A DNA stretch of 64,000 nucleotides from Cherax quadricarinatus (taxonomy: Eukaryota; Arthropoda; Malacostraca; Decapoda; Parastacidae): contig NC_091353.1 of the NCBI RefSeq assembly GCF_038502225.1, positions 1,521,312 to 1,585,311 of the forward strand, in the 5' to 3' direction. The notes beneath the pieces were generated by a model. That model worked only from the letters and a program-made list of their open reading frames with translations, was not told the DNA's origin and did not search any database. Below, in pieces: positions 47,085 through 59,597 of the stretch. Each line of letters opens with the position of its first letter. Positions within the stretch are counted from its first letter, which is position 1. The position numbers and the translations under genes were made by a program.

Positions 47085-47342
47085 GGGCCCGGGTTCGATT
47101 CCCGGCGGGTGGAAACATTTCGACACGTTTCCTTACACCTGTTGTCCTGTTCACCTAGCAGCAAATAGGTACCTGGGTGTTAGTCGACTGGTGTGGGTCG
47201 CATCCTGGGGGACAAGATTAAGGACCCCAATGGAAATAAGTTAGACAGTCCTCGATGACGCACTGACTTTCTTGGGTTATCCTGGGTGGCTAACCCTCCG
47301 GGGTTAAAAATCCGAACGAAATCTTATCTTATCTTATCTTAA
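47085..47342 (+). mobile_element. tRNA-derived SINE, (ATCTT)-tail type
   Basis: Begins with a good RNA polymerase III B-box in CCGGGTTCGATTCCCGG (about 47089-47105), typical of a tRNA T-arm; no clear A-box precedes it, so the head is truncated. Then TTTCCTTACACCTGTTGTCC, the core GGTACCTGGGTGTTAGTCGA, GGTGTGGGTCGCATCCTGGG, the tail module TCCTCGATGACGCACTGACT, and a final (ATCTT)n. It is the cleanest example of this tail type in the window. Confidence 0.82.
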
Positions 47343-47944
<602 letters not shown>

Positions 47945-47989
47945 GTCACAAAAATCTGAATGGTAATTTATATTAGAATTTTAGCAGTC

Positions 47990-48700
47990 CCACTCTATCT
48001 CAGCACCTCCAGCCCCTACCTCAGCACCTCCAGACAACCTCATCACCTTCAGACCACCTCAGTACCTCCAGACCACCTCAGTACCTCCAGAACACCTCAG
48101 TACCTCCAGACCATCTCAATACCTCCAGACCACCTCAGTACCTCCAGACCACCTCAGTACCTCCAGAACACCTCAGTACCTCCAGACCACCTCAGTACCT
48201 CCAGACCACCTCAGTACCTCCAGACCACCTCAGCACCCCCAGACAACCTCAGTACCTCCAGACCACCTCAGCACCTCCGAGCCATATCAACCGCCTCAGT
48301 ACCACTAGACCACCTCCACCACCTCAGCACCTCCAGACCATCTCAACCACCTCAGCACCTCCAGACCACTTTAGCCCCTCCAGACCATCTCAACACCTCC
48401 ATACCACCTCAGTACTTCGAAGCCACCTTAGCATCTCCAGGCCATATCAACCACCTCAGCACCTTCAGACCATCTGAGCACCTCCCGACCATCTCAACCA
48501 CCTCAGCACCTCCAGACCATCTGAGCACTTCCAGACCATCTGAGCACCTCCAGACCATCTGAGCACCTCCAGACCATCTCAACTACCTCAGCATCTCCAT
48601 ATCATCTCTACTACCTCAGCATCTCCATATCATCTCTACTACCTCAGCACCTCCAAACTTCAGCACCTCCAGACCATCTCAACCTCCTCAGTACCGAGGC
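47990..48700. repeat. 19-bp minisatellite, regular then degenerate
   Basis: Unit CACCTCAGTACCTCCAGAC (19 bp) is regular from 48050 to 48260, then decays through longer variants with CATCTCAAC and GAGCACCTCC. A 200-aa plus frame across it is repeat-driven. Confidence 0.93.
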
Positions 48701-48824
48701 AAGATGACCCAAAATAGAAACATTTTTATCACGATTCACACCATCACTGTCTTGCCAGAGGCGCGAAGATACTACAGTTTAAATATCTCTCTAATCAGCA
48801 TATATCTCAACCTCCACCTTTAAA

Positions 48825-50520
48825 GGTCACGCATGCCTGCAGTATGTCGAAGCCCCTGGTACGTAAAACCTCATGTACCTTCTCCCTCCATCTTTTCCTA
48901 GGACGACCCCAACCTAACCTTCCCTTCATTACAGAATTATACTCTTCCCAAGTTATATTATTTTTCTCCATCCTCACTAAGCCACCTCAACAACTCCTCC
49001 TCAACCCACTGAATACTTTAAGTAACTCGGTACCACCTAATTTCCACACTACGAATTCATAACATTAACACCACACAATACCCGTAGACACGACGTCTCC
49101 ACTGACTCCAGCCTCCATCTCATTGCAACATTCACAACCCCTGCTTCACACACATACAAGAGTGTCGGTAACACTATACTCTCTTACATTCCCTTTTATG
49201 CCTGCATGGATGAAGTTCTTTGTCTCCACAGATACTTCAATGTACCATCCATCTTATTATTTTCATCAATTCTATGGTTTACCTAATCTTTCATATACCC
49301 ATTCGCCGTCACATCCACTCAAAATATCTAAACACTTTCACTTCTTTCATACTAACTCCCTTTCTAATCCGATATCCAGTTTTTCCTTACTAACTCTTTT
49401 GATACCCTCATCACCTTACTCTTATCCATGTTTATTTTCAACTTCCTTTCTTTACACATCCTCCCAAACTCGTCCACTAACCATTGAAACTTCTATTGAG
49501 AGTCTCCCTAAGCAAGGTATCATTAGCAAAAAAGTAACTGTGTCAACTCCCATTTTGATTCCGCATAAATTAATCCCACCTCTCTCCCCAACAGCCTAGC
49601 ATTTATAAATATGTTAGAAAACCAAGGTGACATCACGCATCCCTTTCTAAGGTCAACTTTTACTGGAAAGTAATCTCTCTCTCTCTCCTACACACCCTAA
49701 CCTAAGCCGCACTATCCTAATAAAAATTCTTTACAAACATTGGACGTGTTTCTTTACACCGGTTGTCTATGTTCACCCATCAGTAAAATGGGTACCTGGG
49801 TGTTAGTCGACTGGTGCGAGTCGCATCCTGGAACAAGACTAACCTGCATAACAAGTGGCTGTCAATGATGTCAGCTATGGTCTATATACCGTGTACATAT
49901 ACTTGTAGTAAATAAAGATATATTAATATTATTATTACTACTACTACATATTCCATACACTTGCAACATCTGCCACATTGTTTCCTTACCCACCCTATCA
50001 TATGTTTTTTCTAAATCCATAAAAAACAACAAAAACTTCACTTATATTATTCACTGTAAACAGTTGGTCTACACATCTCATACCCATTCAAAAGTCTTCT
50101 TGTTCATCTGTGATCCTGCTCTCCGCATTACTTCTAATTCTTTCACTTATAACCCTATCTTACCATGTGTTCTGAGTAAGCTTATTCCCTTATAATTTTA
50201 ACACTTTCTTTTGTCCCCTTTTGACTTTATGTAAAGTATATATGCTCTTTACTAGTGTTTATGTGCCTTTCCCTCTTTCACACATTTACTGATGAAAAGT
50301 ACCATCCATTCCAAAACTATATCCTCACTTGCTTTTAGCTTTTCTGTCATGATTCCATCAATTTCAACTGTTTTACCCTCTTTCATTCTACCTAGTGCCT
50401 CACGCACCTCCCCCACGCTCACATCTGGTTCTTCCTTACTCCTAAAAGATGTTATACCTCCATAGCCAATGCATGAAGTTACTACCTCCCTCTCTTCATC
50501 AGCATTTAACAGCTCCTCAA
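48825..50520 (-). mobile_element. Decayed non-LTR retrotransposon, sister of 9176-10815, split by a SINE
   Basis: The minus strand is collinear with the element at 9176-10815. It starts near 50520 with FEELLNADEEREVVTSC, then VGEVREALGRMKEGKTVEID and LEWMVLFISKCVKEGK. RT blocks follow in broken frames down to 49960, the SINE interrupts it at 49741-49955, and the homology resumes (AAAGTTGACCTTAGAAAGGG, matching the AAAGTAGGTCTTAGGGATG region) down to about 48830. About 20 bases present in the other copy are missing at the SINE site. Many stops and frameshifts, so dead. Confidence 0.8.
49741..49955 (+). mobile_element. SINE, GATA/ATT-tail type, inserted in LINE
   Basis: GTTTCTTTACACCGGTTGTC, core GGGTACCTGGGTGTTAGTCG, then the tail module TGATGTCAGCTATGGTC, GTGTACATATACTTG, AAATAAAGATA and (ATT)n(ACT)n. 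The tail differs from that of the SINE at 47085. The insertion in the LINE is shown by comparison with the uninterrupted copy near 10030. Confidence 0.82.
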
Positions 50521-51668
50521 AGATTGTAAATCTCCTCCAACTCCTCCGAAGCCGGACGTGAGCCAAGTATGCAGCAAGCATTTCCCCTCTGGATGGCGAT
50601 GCTGAGGCGCTGGAACATGAAATTGGCTGCCCTTGGGTCCCTGGTGGTGCCGATGAGTCTGGAACCCAATTCTTTAAGGAAATGTGTGGCATTTTTTCCC
50701 CATGATCCCATGGTCTGTGATCACACTGGGACAAAATGATACTGTCGACTTATGTCCCTGTACTTGCTGTTCTTGTACTCCTCCCTGTGGTCAGCAGCTC
50801 CTCCCTGTCACCCGACACTGATAGATGTAGGTGTCAGCCAGCGTCGACACACAGGTATAGTCCCATGCTCTATTCTCTATTCTGTCAAGAAGTCGCAGAT
50901 TAGACGGAGGGCAGGCAATCAAAGAAAGCAGAGCATACTCAAGATGTGAGAGCACTTGTGCCACGTAAAGAATCTTGCAGCATGTACTGTCGTGCAGATG
51001 CAAGATACGTCTAACTGTTTGAGAGATTTACAACGTTGTTCTTCATAGTCAGTTTGTAGTCCAATTTCACCCCAAGGATATCAACTTCGTCCCCTGGTAC
51101 CAATGTTTTTCCATTCATTCTTATCACTGCTCCAGCATTATCATCATGGTGCCTAGAAAGCATCGAAAGTTGTTTTACTCAAGGACCAAATGTGACCTGC
51201 CATTGTTTTCTTCGGTCTGATAATGCTGTAAGCTGGTGATTAATGTAAATTAGAGCACCTGGCATTTCCTCTCTTGGATAGGTAAATGTCAAGAGTTCAG
51301 TCGTTTGCATATGCATGGGATTCTGGAATGAGATAAGGACATTGAAGTATACATTCCATAACTACAGATGAATCACACTTTCCTGTGGCACACTGGCTCC
51401 AACAGAGTGTATTGTTGACTCTGTTACGTTGAGAACTGCGCTTGAAGGTAATCACCGAGGGGGCATATTGTAAAGGTGACAATTCCCAGTGCTCGGGGTT
51501 TTTCCGAGAGTGCCTGGTGCCATAATAGGTCGAAAGCACCAGCAGTGTCCGGTGCTACTACATAGTTGACCTTGGATTCGTCCAGTGTCTGGTACTACTT
51601 AGTGGAGAGGTTTAACAACACATCAGCAGCAGAGTGACTTTCTTCTGAAGGCATATTGACGGTCAAAA
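50521..51668 (-). mobile_element. Decayed non-LTR retrotransposon (DTAGAFD..WH family), RT to C-terminus
   Basis: Minus strand from about 51560 reads VVAPDTAGAFDLLWHQALSE, ALGIVTF and DYLQAQF. This is the RT segment of a LINE family with a DxAGAxDxxWH block. Further on come LSHLEYALLSLIACPPSNLR with LLDRIENRAW (50990-50850) and NATHFLKELGSRLIGTTRDP with FMFQRLSIAIQRGNACC (50700-50560) in shifted frames. Homologous to 53820-55590. Stops and frameshifts throughout. Confidence 0.75.
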
Positions 51669-51700
51669 AAAAAAGAAATTCGTAGTAGAAAAACGCTGGT

Positions 51701-52330
<630 letters not shown>

Positions 52331-52364
52331 GTACTTTGACAATATTGGCCTTGTATTGGTTTCT

Positions 52365-52650
<286 letters not shown>

Positions 52651-53109
52651 ACGATAGCAATAGAAAGCTTCTCCAATATCACGTGGCTACAAGGGCGTAG
52701 CCTGGAAGTGGGTCTCATATAGCAGTGTAGAAAACAACCAATAACACTTTTATAGTAATGAATATATTGCTTTTCGACACTGAAAGTGCAATAATCCACA
52801 AAACTAAGTGGAAGATTGAAACTAAAATATTTTGTTATTACTAAAAATGCATTTCAAAAATGTACAAACACGTTCCAATCTCGTGTCTTTCTGAGAAGGA
52901 ATAATCAGAGATGTCTTGTTTGAGAGATTTACCATGGGATTTTTCACAGATATTTTGGATTTAATATTCACATCAACTATACCCACCTCATTCCCGGTTC
53001 CATCATTGTTCAGTTCAGTATCACCACTGTTCCAGCATTTGCATTCTGCTGTCTTAGAGATCGTCAACATCTGTGTTTTCTCCGAAGCCAGTGTAACTTG
53101 CCTTCGAGA
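52651..53109. other. No gene recognised
   Basis: Short frames (82 aa minus at 52822-53070) without a known motif. The plus strand ending near 53109 may belong to the flank of ribozyme element C. Confidence 0.4.
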
Positions 53110-53300
53110 ATTTGGGGATCTGTAATGAAGAAACGTTTCGTCAGCCAGTGGCTTCTTCAGTCCATTACGGAGAACGGAGAAAGATGAAGAGGAATTTGAG
53201 GTTATCAGTCCCTCAGCCTAGAGTCGATGTGGCTTATATACTACAGTCAGATGACTAGAAGCAGAAGGAGACTTCGTGCCTGTAGGTTAGGCAGGTATTG
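53110..53300 (-). mobile_element. Ribozyme-bearing short retroelement, copy C
   Basis: The minus strand contains ATCGACTCTAGGCTGAGGGA, CTGATAACCTCAAATTCC, the purine/pyrimidine run, and the hammerhead-like motif, in the same order as copies A, B and D. The upstream limit is uncertain. Confidence 0.6.
53122..53168 (-). ncRNA. Hammerhead-ribozyme-like motif, copy C
   Basis: Minus strand: GTAATGGA, core CTGAAGA, extra A, GCCACTGGCTGAC in the stem II position (imperfect), GAA, ACGT, T, TC, TT, CATTAC. Stem I here has a six-pair outer helix, GTAATG with CATTAC, joined to GA/TC by a small bulge. That is a different sequence but the same helix as in copies A, B and H. Stem II pairs only partly, suggesting decay. 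Confidence 0.55.
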
Positions 53301-53319
53301 AAGAATTCCCTATATCAAA

Positions 53320-53480
53320 ATCGACTCCAGGTTGAGGGACTGATTACCTCAGACTCCTCCTCATCTTTCCCCTTTCTTCTCTGTAGTGGACTGAAGAATT
53401 CACTGGTTGGAGAAACGTTTCCTTAATAAAGATTCCTAAATATTGCACATGGGTCGCATTCTTGAACTCGTCGGTTTTCT
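53320..53480 (+). mobile_element. Ribozyme-bearing short retroelement, copy D
   Basis: ATCGACTCCAGGTTGAGGGA, CTGATTACCTCAGACTCCTC, the hammerhead-like motif, CCTTAATAAAGATTCC, TTGCACATGGGTC and TCGTCGGTTTTCT. It is the closest relative of copy A. The 3' limit is uncertain. Confidence 0.62.
53384..53436 (+). ncRNA. Hammerhead-ribozyme-like motif, copy D
   Basis: Core CTGAAGA at 53391-53397, extra A, TTCACTGGTTGGA as stem II (T-A, T-G, C-G, A-T pairs), GAA at 53412-53414, ACGT at 53415-53418, T53419. Stem I GGA (53388-53390) pairs with TCC (53420-53422). The core is intact and stem II is weakened. Confidence 0.55.
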
Positions 53481-53689
53481 AAAGCGTTTATATCACGTCT
53501 GAGACATTGCAACATCTTGGTCTTGTTACAGGGAATTGCTCAACGCTTGCCTAATCTACAGTCATAATATACACTATTGAATTTGTCCAGTAGTGACTCC
53601 GCCTCCTCCTACTTCTACTCACCTGACTGCAGTGTATAAGGCACTTCTAACATATGCTGCACTTTTCTCAAGATTGATGAACTAAACAC

Positions 53690-53815
53690 ATCGACTCCAG
53701 GCCGAGGGATTGATTATGTTAGTGTCATTCATCTCCGTTCTCTGTATTGGATTGAAGGAGCCACTGACTAGTGAAATGTTTCTTCAGAAGAGATTTAGAA
53801 ATGTTGCACTAGTGT
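53690..53815 (+). mobile_element. Ribozyme-bearing retroelement, decayed copy E
   Basis: ACATCGACTCCAGGCCGAGG, ATTGATTATGTTAG, then GGATTGAAGGAGCCACTGAC, TAGTGAAATGTTTC, and TTGCACTAGTGTCTTA. Same order of blocks, but the core (TTGAAGG) and GAAACGT (GAAATGT) are mutated, so a functional ribozyme is unlikely. Confidence 0.55.
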
Positions 53816-53819
53816 CTTA

Positions 53820-55590
53820 TACCCCATGTTGTTATAGGCTGTAAGTTGATGATTAGTAAGTCTGAGAGCAACAGGCATCTATTTTTCATAAGTAAATGCT
53901 CGAGTAGAGTCATCAGCAGAGGCACAGGATTCTGGGAAGAGATAAAGTAGGTTATTAAAGCAGATATTCATAATAATGAACCAAGCACACTTCCTTGTTG
54001 AACACTCTCACTGAGTGCCTTGTACAATCTTTTCTACTGAAAACTACTCTAAGGTGAAGGTAATTACAGAGAGTTAGACTCAAAATTCTTGCAATTTTTG
54101 CCCGGCAACACAGCAGGGTGCATACACTCACATCTTCCTTGCAGGTGTTCCTTGCAGGTGTTCCTTGCAGGTGTTCACCGTTAACACATTTTTGCAGTTT
54201 TGCCAAGTCTCAGATGCCATTTTCGGTCGAGGGCACCAGCAGTATTCTTTGCTTCTACACAGCTGATTTTGAATTCAGTGACTGTTGCCACATAGCGGAG
54301 TGACATTTTCTACAGCCATATTAACGGTCCCAAAGATCCGAGCCATAGTCAAGAAACCCTGTCATTTGCCGCGAGAATATTATCTAAAGAATTTCATCAG
54401 TGATTGATAGAGTGACAGTGATCAGTGGATGCTGATTCTCAACCTGCACTTTTTTGTTAGGCTGAGTTTGTAGATGCGTGTGAGAGATGATCCTTGAAGG
54501 ACTCACATTATCTGTGCCAATGTGTTATCTTGATCCAGGGATTTAACAAGGAGTTATACCTCTTCCTGTCACATCTGACATTTTTCGCAGTCTTTTAGGC
54601 TAGGAATATAAGTTCCTTTACTGAGTCAGGGAGTTGAATTTTGGCAAGAAAATGTTTAATAAGGAGATTAGCCTTTTCTTGATTACTTGAAGCAACGGTC
54701 GTACACTGTCGAGTGGAAGGTGGCATCTTGTCATCAGGTGAACATCCTTGTTGGTACGTGACCTACAAGACTGGTCTCCATAACCAAGTCTAGGAACCCT
54801 CACCAAAAAGAAAAAAAAGGCATAATACCGTAACTGGAACGATGGTCCAAGTCGGACCGAATCGTCGTCGTAAGCTCCTCTCTTCTATGTCCGGGTTATT
54901 TGTGTAACCCACACCTGATGCCAGTTTTCTTTTGTGTGTGTGTTGAACTTCCATCGAGAAACTATCCAGTTATGGACTTCATACATCGACAGGCTTACAT
55001 GTGCAGGTTCATGTTATAGGCTGTGATGAATGGTTTGAAAAACCGACAAGTTGAAGATTGAGACACTTATGCAGCATATGGGAATCTTTATTCAGGAAAC
55101 GTTTCGCCACACAGTGGCCACTGTGTGGCGAAACGTTTCCTGAATAAAGATTCCCATATGCTGCATAAGTGTCTCAATCTTCATGTTATAGGCTGCCTCT
55201 TGTATCTTCTCCAAACCTTGCATTTAGCAGTAACAGCCACCCGGCAACGAAAGCCAAACGAAGACTGATCTGAAGGCACTGTCACATACTGCTGGTGAAG
55301 GTTCTACTTATGTTGGAAATTAAGCAATAAAGGCGCTCACATATTATCTACGTATCCATTAAGAAAACAATTCATTCGGTAGTGACAAGCTTTGAACACT
55401 GGACCTAAGTCAGGTTGAGCTAGATATTTCTTCACATTGGTCTGTTGGAAGATTCAGTGTTGCAAAAACAGCCTCGTGATCAGATAAGCTGTCATAACCA
55501 AGAGGTCTCCAAGTGACTGTACTTCGAGTTAAATCACTCAAATTAGCTCGAGGAAGGAGCAAGAGATATAAGTAGAGATTTTTATTTACG
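53820..55590 (-). mobile_element. Decayed non-LTR retrotransposon (AGALD..WH family), endonuclease end to RT
   Basis: Minus strand: RPLGYDSLSDHEAVFATLNL near 55510-55440 is the end of an APE-type endonuclease with its SDH motif. After the inserted palindrome come a frame with PRLGYGDQSC and KKRLISLLNIFLPKFNSL (54800-54620) and the RT block VEAKNTAGALDRKWH near 54260-54210, homologous to DTAGAFDLLWH at 51530. Minus sequence to 53820 parallels 51420-51220. Frameshifts and stops throughout. The ribozyme palindrome at 55024-55179 interrupts it. Confidence 0.7.
55008..55195. mobile_element. Palindromic ribozyme-element insertion with about 15-bp target duplication
   Basis: TCATGTTATAGGCTG occurs at 55009-55023 and again at 55181-55195 and flanks the insertion. 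Inside, 55052-55183 is a perfect 132-bp palindrome (66-base arms, no spacer) centred between 55117 and 55118. Each arm is the 3' half of the hammerhead-like motif (half of stem II, GAAACGT, AATAAAGATTCCC, TGCATAAGTGTC). The outer left part (55024-55050) carries the element's terminal block, minus-strand TCGGTTTTTCAAACCATTCA. The target duplication indicates retroposition, with the 5' part replaced by an inverted copy. Confidence 0.8.
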
Positions 55591-55639
55591 TAAGAACCAC
55601 TGTTGCTCGATCCTCAATAAGAAACTTAACCCCATTATC
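55196..55639 (-). other. LINE endonuclease remnant, then short (CT)n
   Basis: Covered in part by the LINE call. The 55560-55640 stretch is not recognised. A short CT tract follows at about 55643-55663. Confidence 0.45.
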
Positions 55640-56040
55640 TTTCTCTCTCTCTCTCTCTCTCTAGTATTAATTCCTGTATCTGCTCGGGTTAGTGTGCCTC
55701 TCATAGCTAGGGGCCGTATTTCTAATTGTGAATGTAGATGGGGAATGGTATGGCAGTTAGAGGACGGTCGGGGAAGGGAGGGAGGATGATGGAGAAGAAA
55801 AAAGGAAAAAATACAAGAAAAAGGAGTGAAAGGGTAAATGAATGGGGAGGAAAAAGAACCGTGGGCAGGTGGGCGGATGGCAGGGTGAAGAATAAACTGT
55901 GTAAGTAAAGGGTGGGGAAAGATTATGAGTATAGGGGAGAAGAATTAATAGGGATGGGGGAGAAATGTACAGAAAGAAAGATGATCAATTAATGAGGAAG
56001 GGTCCAACAAGGTGGAAGGGCTTATACGTACAGATTTTTT
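55640..56040. other. Purine-rich unique DNA, no gene recognised
   Basis: A/G-rich plus strand (GGGAAGGGAGGGAGGATGAT and similar). No domain recognised. Confidence 0.45.
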
Positions 56041-57070
56041 TTTAGTTAGGGCTGGAAAGTTGGAACACGGGAAGAGCTGGTGGTGGCAAGATTCTGGTGT
56101 TGGTGATGGAAGGTTGGAACACGGGGAGAGCTGGTGGTAGCAAGATTCTGGTGTTGGTGATGGAAGGTTGGAACACGGGAAGAGCTGGTGGTGGCAAGAT
56201 TCTGGTGTTGGTGATGGAAGGTTGGAACAGGGGAAGAGCTGGTGGTGGCAAGATTCTGGTGTTGGGGCTGGAAAGTTGGAACACGGGAAGGGCTGGTGGT
56301 GGCAAGATTCTGGTGTTGGTGATGGGAGGTTGGAACACGGGGAGAGCTGGTGGTGGCAAGATTCTGGTGTTGGTGATGGAAGTCTAGAACAGGGGAAGAG
56401 CTGGTGGTGGCAAGATTCTGGTGTTGGTGATGGAAGGTTGGAACACGGGGAGAGCTGGTGGTGGCAAGATTCTGGTGTTGGTGATGGAAGTCTAGAACAG
56501 GGGAAGAGCTGGTGATGGCAAGATTCTGGTGTTGGTGATGGAAGGTTGGAACACGGGGAGACCTGGTGGTGGCAGGATTCTGGTGTTGGTGATTGAAGTC
56601 TAGAACAGGGGAAGAGCTGGTGATGGCAAGATTCTGGTGTTGGTGATGGAAGGTTGCAACAGGGGAAGAGCTGGTGGTGGTAAGATTCTGGTGTTGGTGA
56701 TGGAAGGCTAGAACAGGGAAAGAGCTGGTGGTGGCAAGATTCTGGTGTTGGTGATGGAAGGTTGCAACAGGGGAAGAGCTGGTGGTGGTAAGATTCTGGT
56801 GTTGGTGATGGAAGGCTAGAACAGGGAAAGAGCTGGTGGTGGCAAGATTCTGGTGTTGGTGATGGAAGGCTAGAACAGGGGAAGAGCTGGTGGTGGCAAG
56901 ATTCTGGTGTTGGTGATGGAAGGCTGGAACAGGGAAAGAGCTGGTGGTGGCAAGATTCTGGTGTTGGTGATGGAAGGCTGGAACAGGGAAAGAGCTGGTG
57001 GTGGCAAGATTCTGGTGTTGGTGATGGAAGGCTGGAACACGGGGAGACCTGGTGGTGGCAAGATTCTCTC
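56041..57070. repeat. 54-bp minisatellite, about 19 copies
   Basis: Unit of 54 bp: GGAACACGGGGAGAGCTGGT, GGTGGCAAGATTCTGGTGTT, GGTGATGGAAGGTT. Variants CTAGAACAGG and TTGCAACAGG alternate. Since 54 is a multiple of three, a 375-codon minus frame (57072-55945) repeats ESCHHQLFPCSSLPSPTP, and other frames are open too. No start context, domain or synonymous bias was seen, so I treat it as non-coding. Confidence 0.95.
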
Positions 57071-57967
57071 ATGTTCTGTTAGAGTGATGGTGATTATTTT
57101 TGTCACATTCCTCTTGGCACAGCGGTAGTGCTGGGCTGCAAAAATACAGCGTCATTGATTTCCTGCTAAATTTACAATTGCACTATTCGTGTGCTCTCTA
57201 CTACTTATGCATCCTGAAGTCTAGTGAATTATCAATGTTATTCTTCTCATCGAGAAGTCAGACCAAATGAGACTAAACGTATTTGCATAAATTGTACGAC
57301 CTCGGAACTACATTCTTTCTCATCATTCTTTCCATAGGATGTTGGTCGTTATAATTATTTCGAGCTGATACTTCAGGCAGGAATGTGTCTCCCAGTTAAC
57401 GACCGGTTTTCTCACATATTACATACATGTTATGCTGATACTTTCGCATATTTCCTTCTTATTTTTCCTCCATTTTCCTCACAAAAGCTGTCAGTTATTA
57501 TTGGTTTAGTTCTCTTACTCTTTTAGTCTTTACGCCCAGAAAGATTTGCTTCCCAATATCAGGTCCTTTGAAGCCTCGTGTATTATATCTTTCTTCATCT
57601 CCCTTCATTACCCCTCCTTTATTACTCTATTTTCTTTCTGTTCAATGCGAATAAGGATCAGAAGGTACTTCTGCAACTACGTCACAGCACACGCTGAACA
57701 CTCCAGATGGTGCCGTGTTTTCACCTTCACATCCTCCACATTCATAACTTCATAACTCATACAACCTAACTCAATTTCCCTCATCAAGAAACTATTATAG
57801 TTATTTTTGTATTTGGCATCTAACATTCTCCTAAATTTGTTCCATTGCTATCTTCAGCAAATGTGTCTCATTCGCTGCGCAGTCCAAGAGATGTATCCAA
57901 TGTTGCCCAAGAACCCAGCCCCCTTCCCCGTCTTTCTACCGCAATGAACACAAACTGAATACGTAAC
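57071..57967. other. No gene recognised
   Basis: Non-repetitive. Short frames only (69 aa plus at 57546-57755) without a motif. Confidence 0.45.
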
Positions 57968-58002
57968 GGCTTGACAAGGCTCCTGAAGAGCGAAACGTTG
58001 CC
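57968..58002 (+). ncRNA. Small hammerhead-like motif with U3/A8 core (copy G)
   Basis: Stem I GGC (57968-57970) pairs with GCC (58000-58002). Core TTGACAA is at 57971-57977 with one extra G at 57978; stem II GCTC/GAGC closed by CTGAA (57979-57991); GAA at 57992-57994; ACGT at 57995-57998; T57999 at the cleavage position. As in the Penelope-like tails, core positions 3 and 8 are U and A. Followed by TCAATAAAATG. Only 35 bp, so chance resemblance must be considered. Confidence 0.5.
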
Positions 58003-58084
58003 TCAATAAAATGCCCTTTTAAAGAAAATTCTAAAAATCATTCGGGATAATGCTCAAAAGAAAAAAAAACTGACCACGAAAATG

Positions 58085-59375
58085 CAAAAACAATCACAGG
58101 ACGATAACACAGCGATTACCACCAATCACAGGACGATAACACAGCGATTACCACCAATCACAGGACGATAACACAGCGATTACCACCAATCACAGGACGA
58201 TAACACAGCGATTACCACCAATCACAGGACGATAACACAGCGATTACCACCAATCACAGGACGATAACACAGCGATTACCACCAATCACAGGACGATAAC
58301 ACAGCGATTACCACCAATCACAGGACGATAACACAACGATTACCACCAATCACAGGACGATAACACAGCGATTACCACCAATCACAGGACGATAACACAG
58401 CGATTACCACCAATCACAGGACGATAACACAGCGATTACCACCAATCACAGGACGATAACACAGCGATTACCACCAATCACAGGACGATAACACAGTGAT
58501 TACCACCAATCACAGGACGATAACACAGCGATTACCACCAATCACAGGACGATAACACAGCGGTTACCACCAATCACAGGACGATAACACAGCGATTACC
58601 ACCAATCACAGGACGATAACACAGCGATTACCACCAATCACAGGACGATAACACAGCGATTACCACCAATCACAGGACGATAACACAGTGATTACCACCA
58701 ATCACAGGACGATAACGCAGTGATTGCCACCAATCACAGGACGATAACACAGCGGTTACCACCAATCACAGGACGATAACACAGTGATTACCACCAATCA
58801 CAGGACGATAACACAGCGATTACCACCAATCACAGGACGATAACACAGTGATTACCACCAATCACAGGACGATAACACAGCGATTACCACCAATCACAGG
58901 ACGATAACACAGCGGTTACCACCAATCACAGGACGATAACACAGTGATTACCACCAATCACAGGACGATAACACAGCGGTTACCACCAATCACAGGACAA
59001 TAACACAGCGGTTACCACCAATCACAGGACGATAACGCAGTGATTATCACCAATCACAGGACGATAACACAGTGATTATCACCAATCACAGGACGATAAC
59101 AGAGATTACCACCAATCACAGGACGCTAACACAGAGATTACCACCAATCATAGGAGACTAACACAGCGATTACCACCAAACACAGAAGGCTAACAGCGAT
59201 TACCACCAATTACAGGACGCTAACACGGAGATTACCACCAATCACAGAACGCTAACACAGCGATTACCACCAATCACAGGACGATAACACAGCGGTTACC
59301 ACCAATCACATAACGCTAACACAGAGATTACCACCAATCATAGGACGCTAACACAGCGGTAACCACGACTGGAAA
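58085..59375. repeat. 32-bp minisatellite, about 40 copies
   Basis: Unit of 32 bp: ACCAATCACAGGACGATAAC then ACAGCGATTACC. Regular to about 59090, then decayed units (GGACGCTAAC, AGAGATTACC) to about 59375. Runs directly into the SINE. Confidence 0.97.
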
Positions 59376-59377
59376 AG

Positions 59378-59597
59378 ATTAAGGACTTGTTTCCATAGGA
59401 CACCTGCTGTCCCTGTTCACCCATCAGTGTAAAATAGGTACCTGGGTGTTAGTGGACTGGTGTGGGTGGCATCCTGGGAAAAAAAATTGACCTAATTTGC
59501 CCGAAATGCTCAGTATAACAATGAACTTTCTATATAGTAGTATGTCACTGATGTCAAAGACCAATGTACCTTGTACATGGCTTTACAGTAAATAAAG
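59378..59597 (+). mobile_element. SINE, GATA-tail type, leading into the TTAGG array
   Basis: CACCTGCTGTCCCTGTTCAC, core AGGTACCTGGGTGTTAGTGG, GGTGTGGGTGGCATCCTGGG, then the tail ATTTGCCCGAAATGCTCAG, TCTATATAGTAGTATG, GTACCTTGTACATGG and AGTAAATAAAGATA. The last tail base is followed without a gap by GGTTAGGTTA repeats. The tRNA-like head is missing. Confidence 0.8.

Noticed and set aside
47960..48562. 200-codon plus-strand frame
   Set aside because: Driven by the 19-bp repeat; no domain or start context.
53747..53800. Active hammerhead in copy E
   Set aside because: Essential core bases (TTGAAGG, GAAATGT) are mutated; kept only as a decayed family member.
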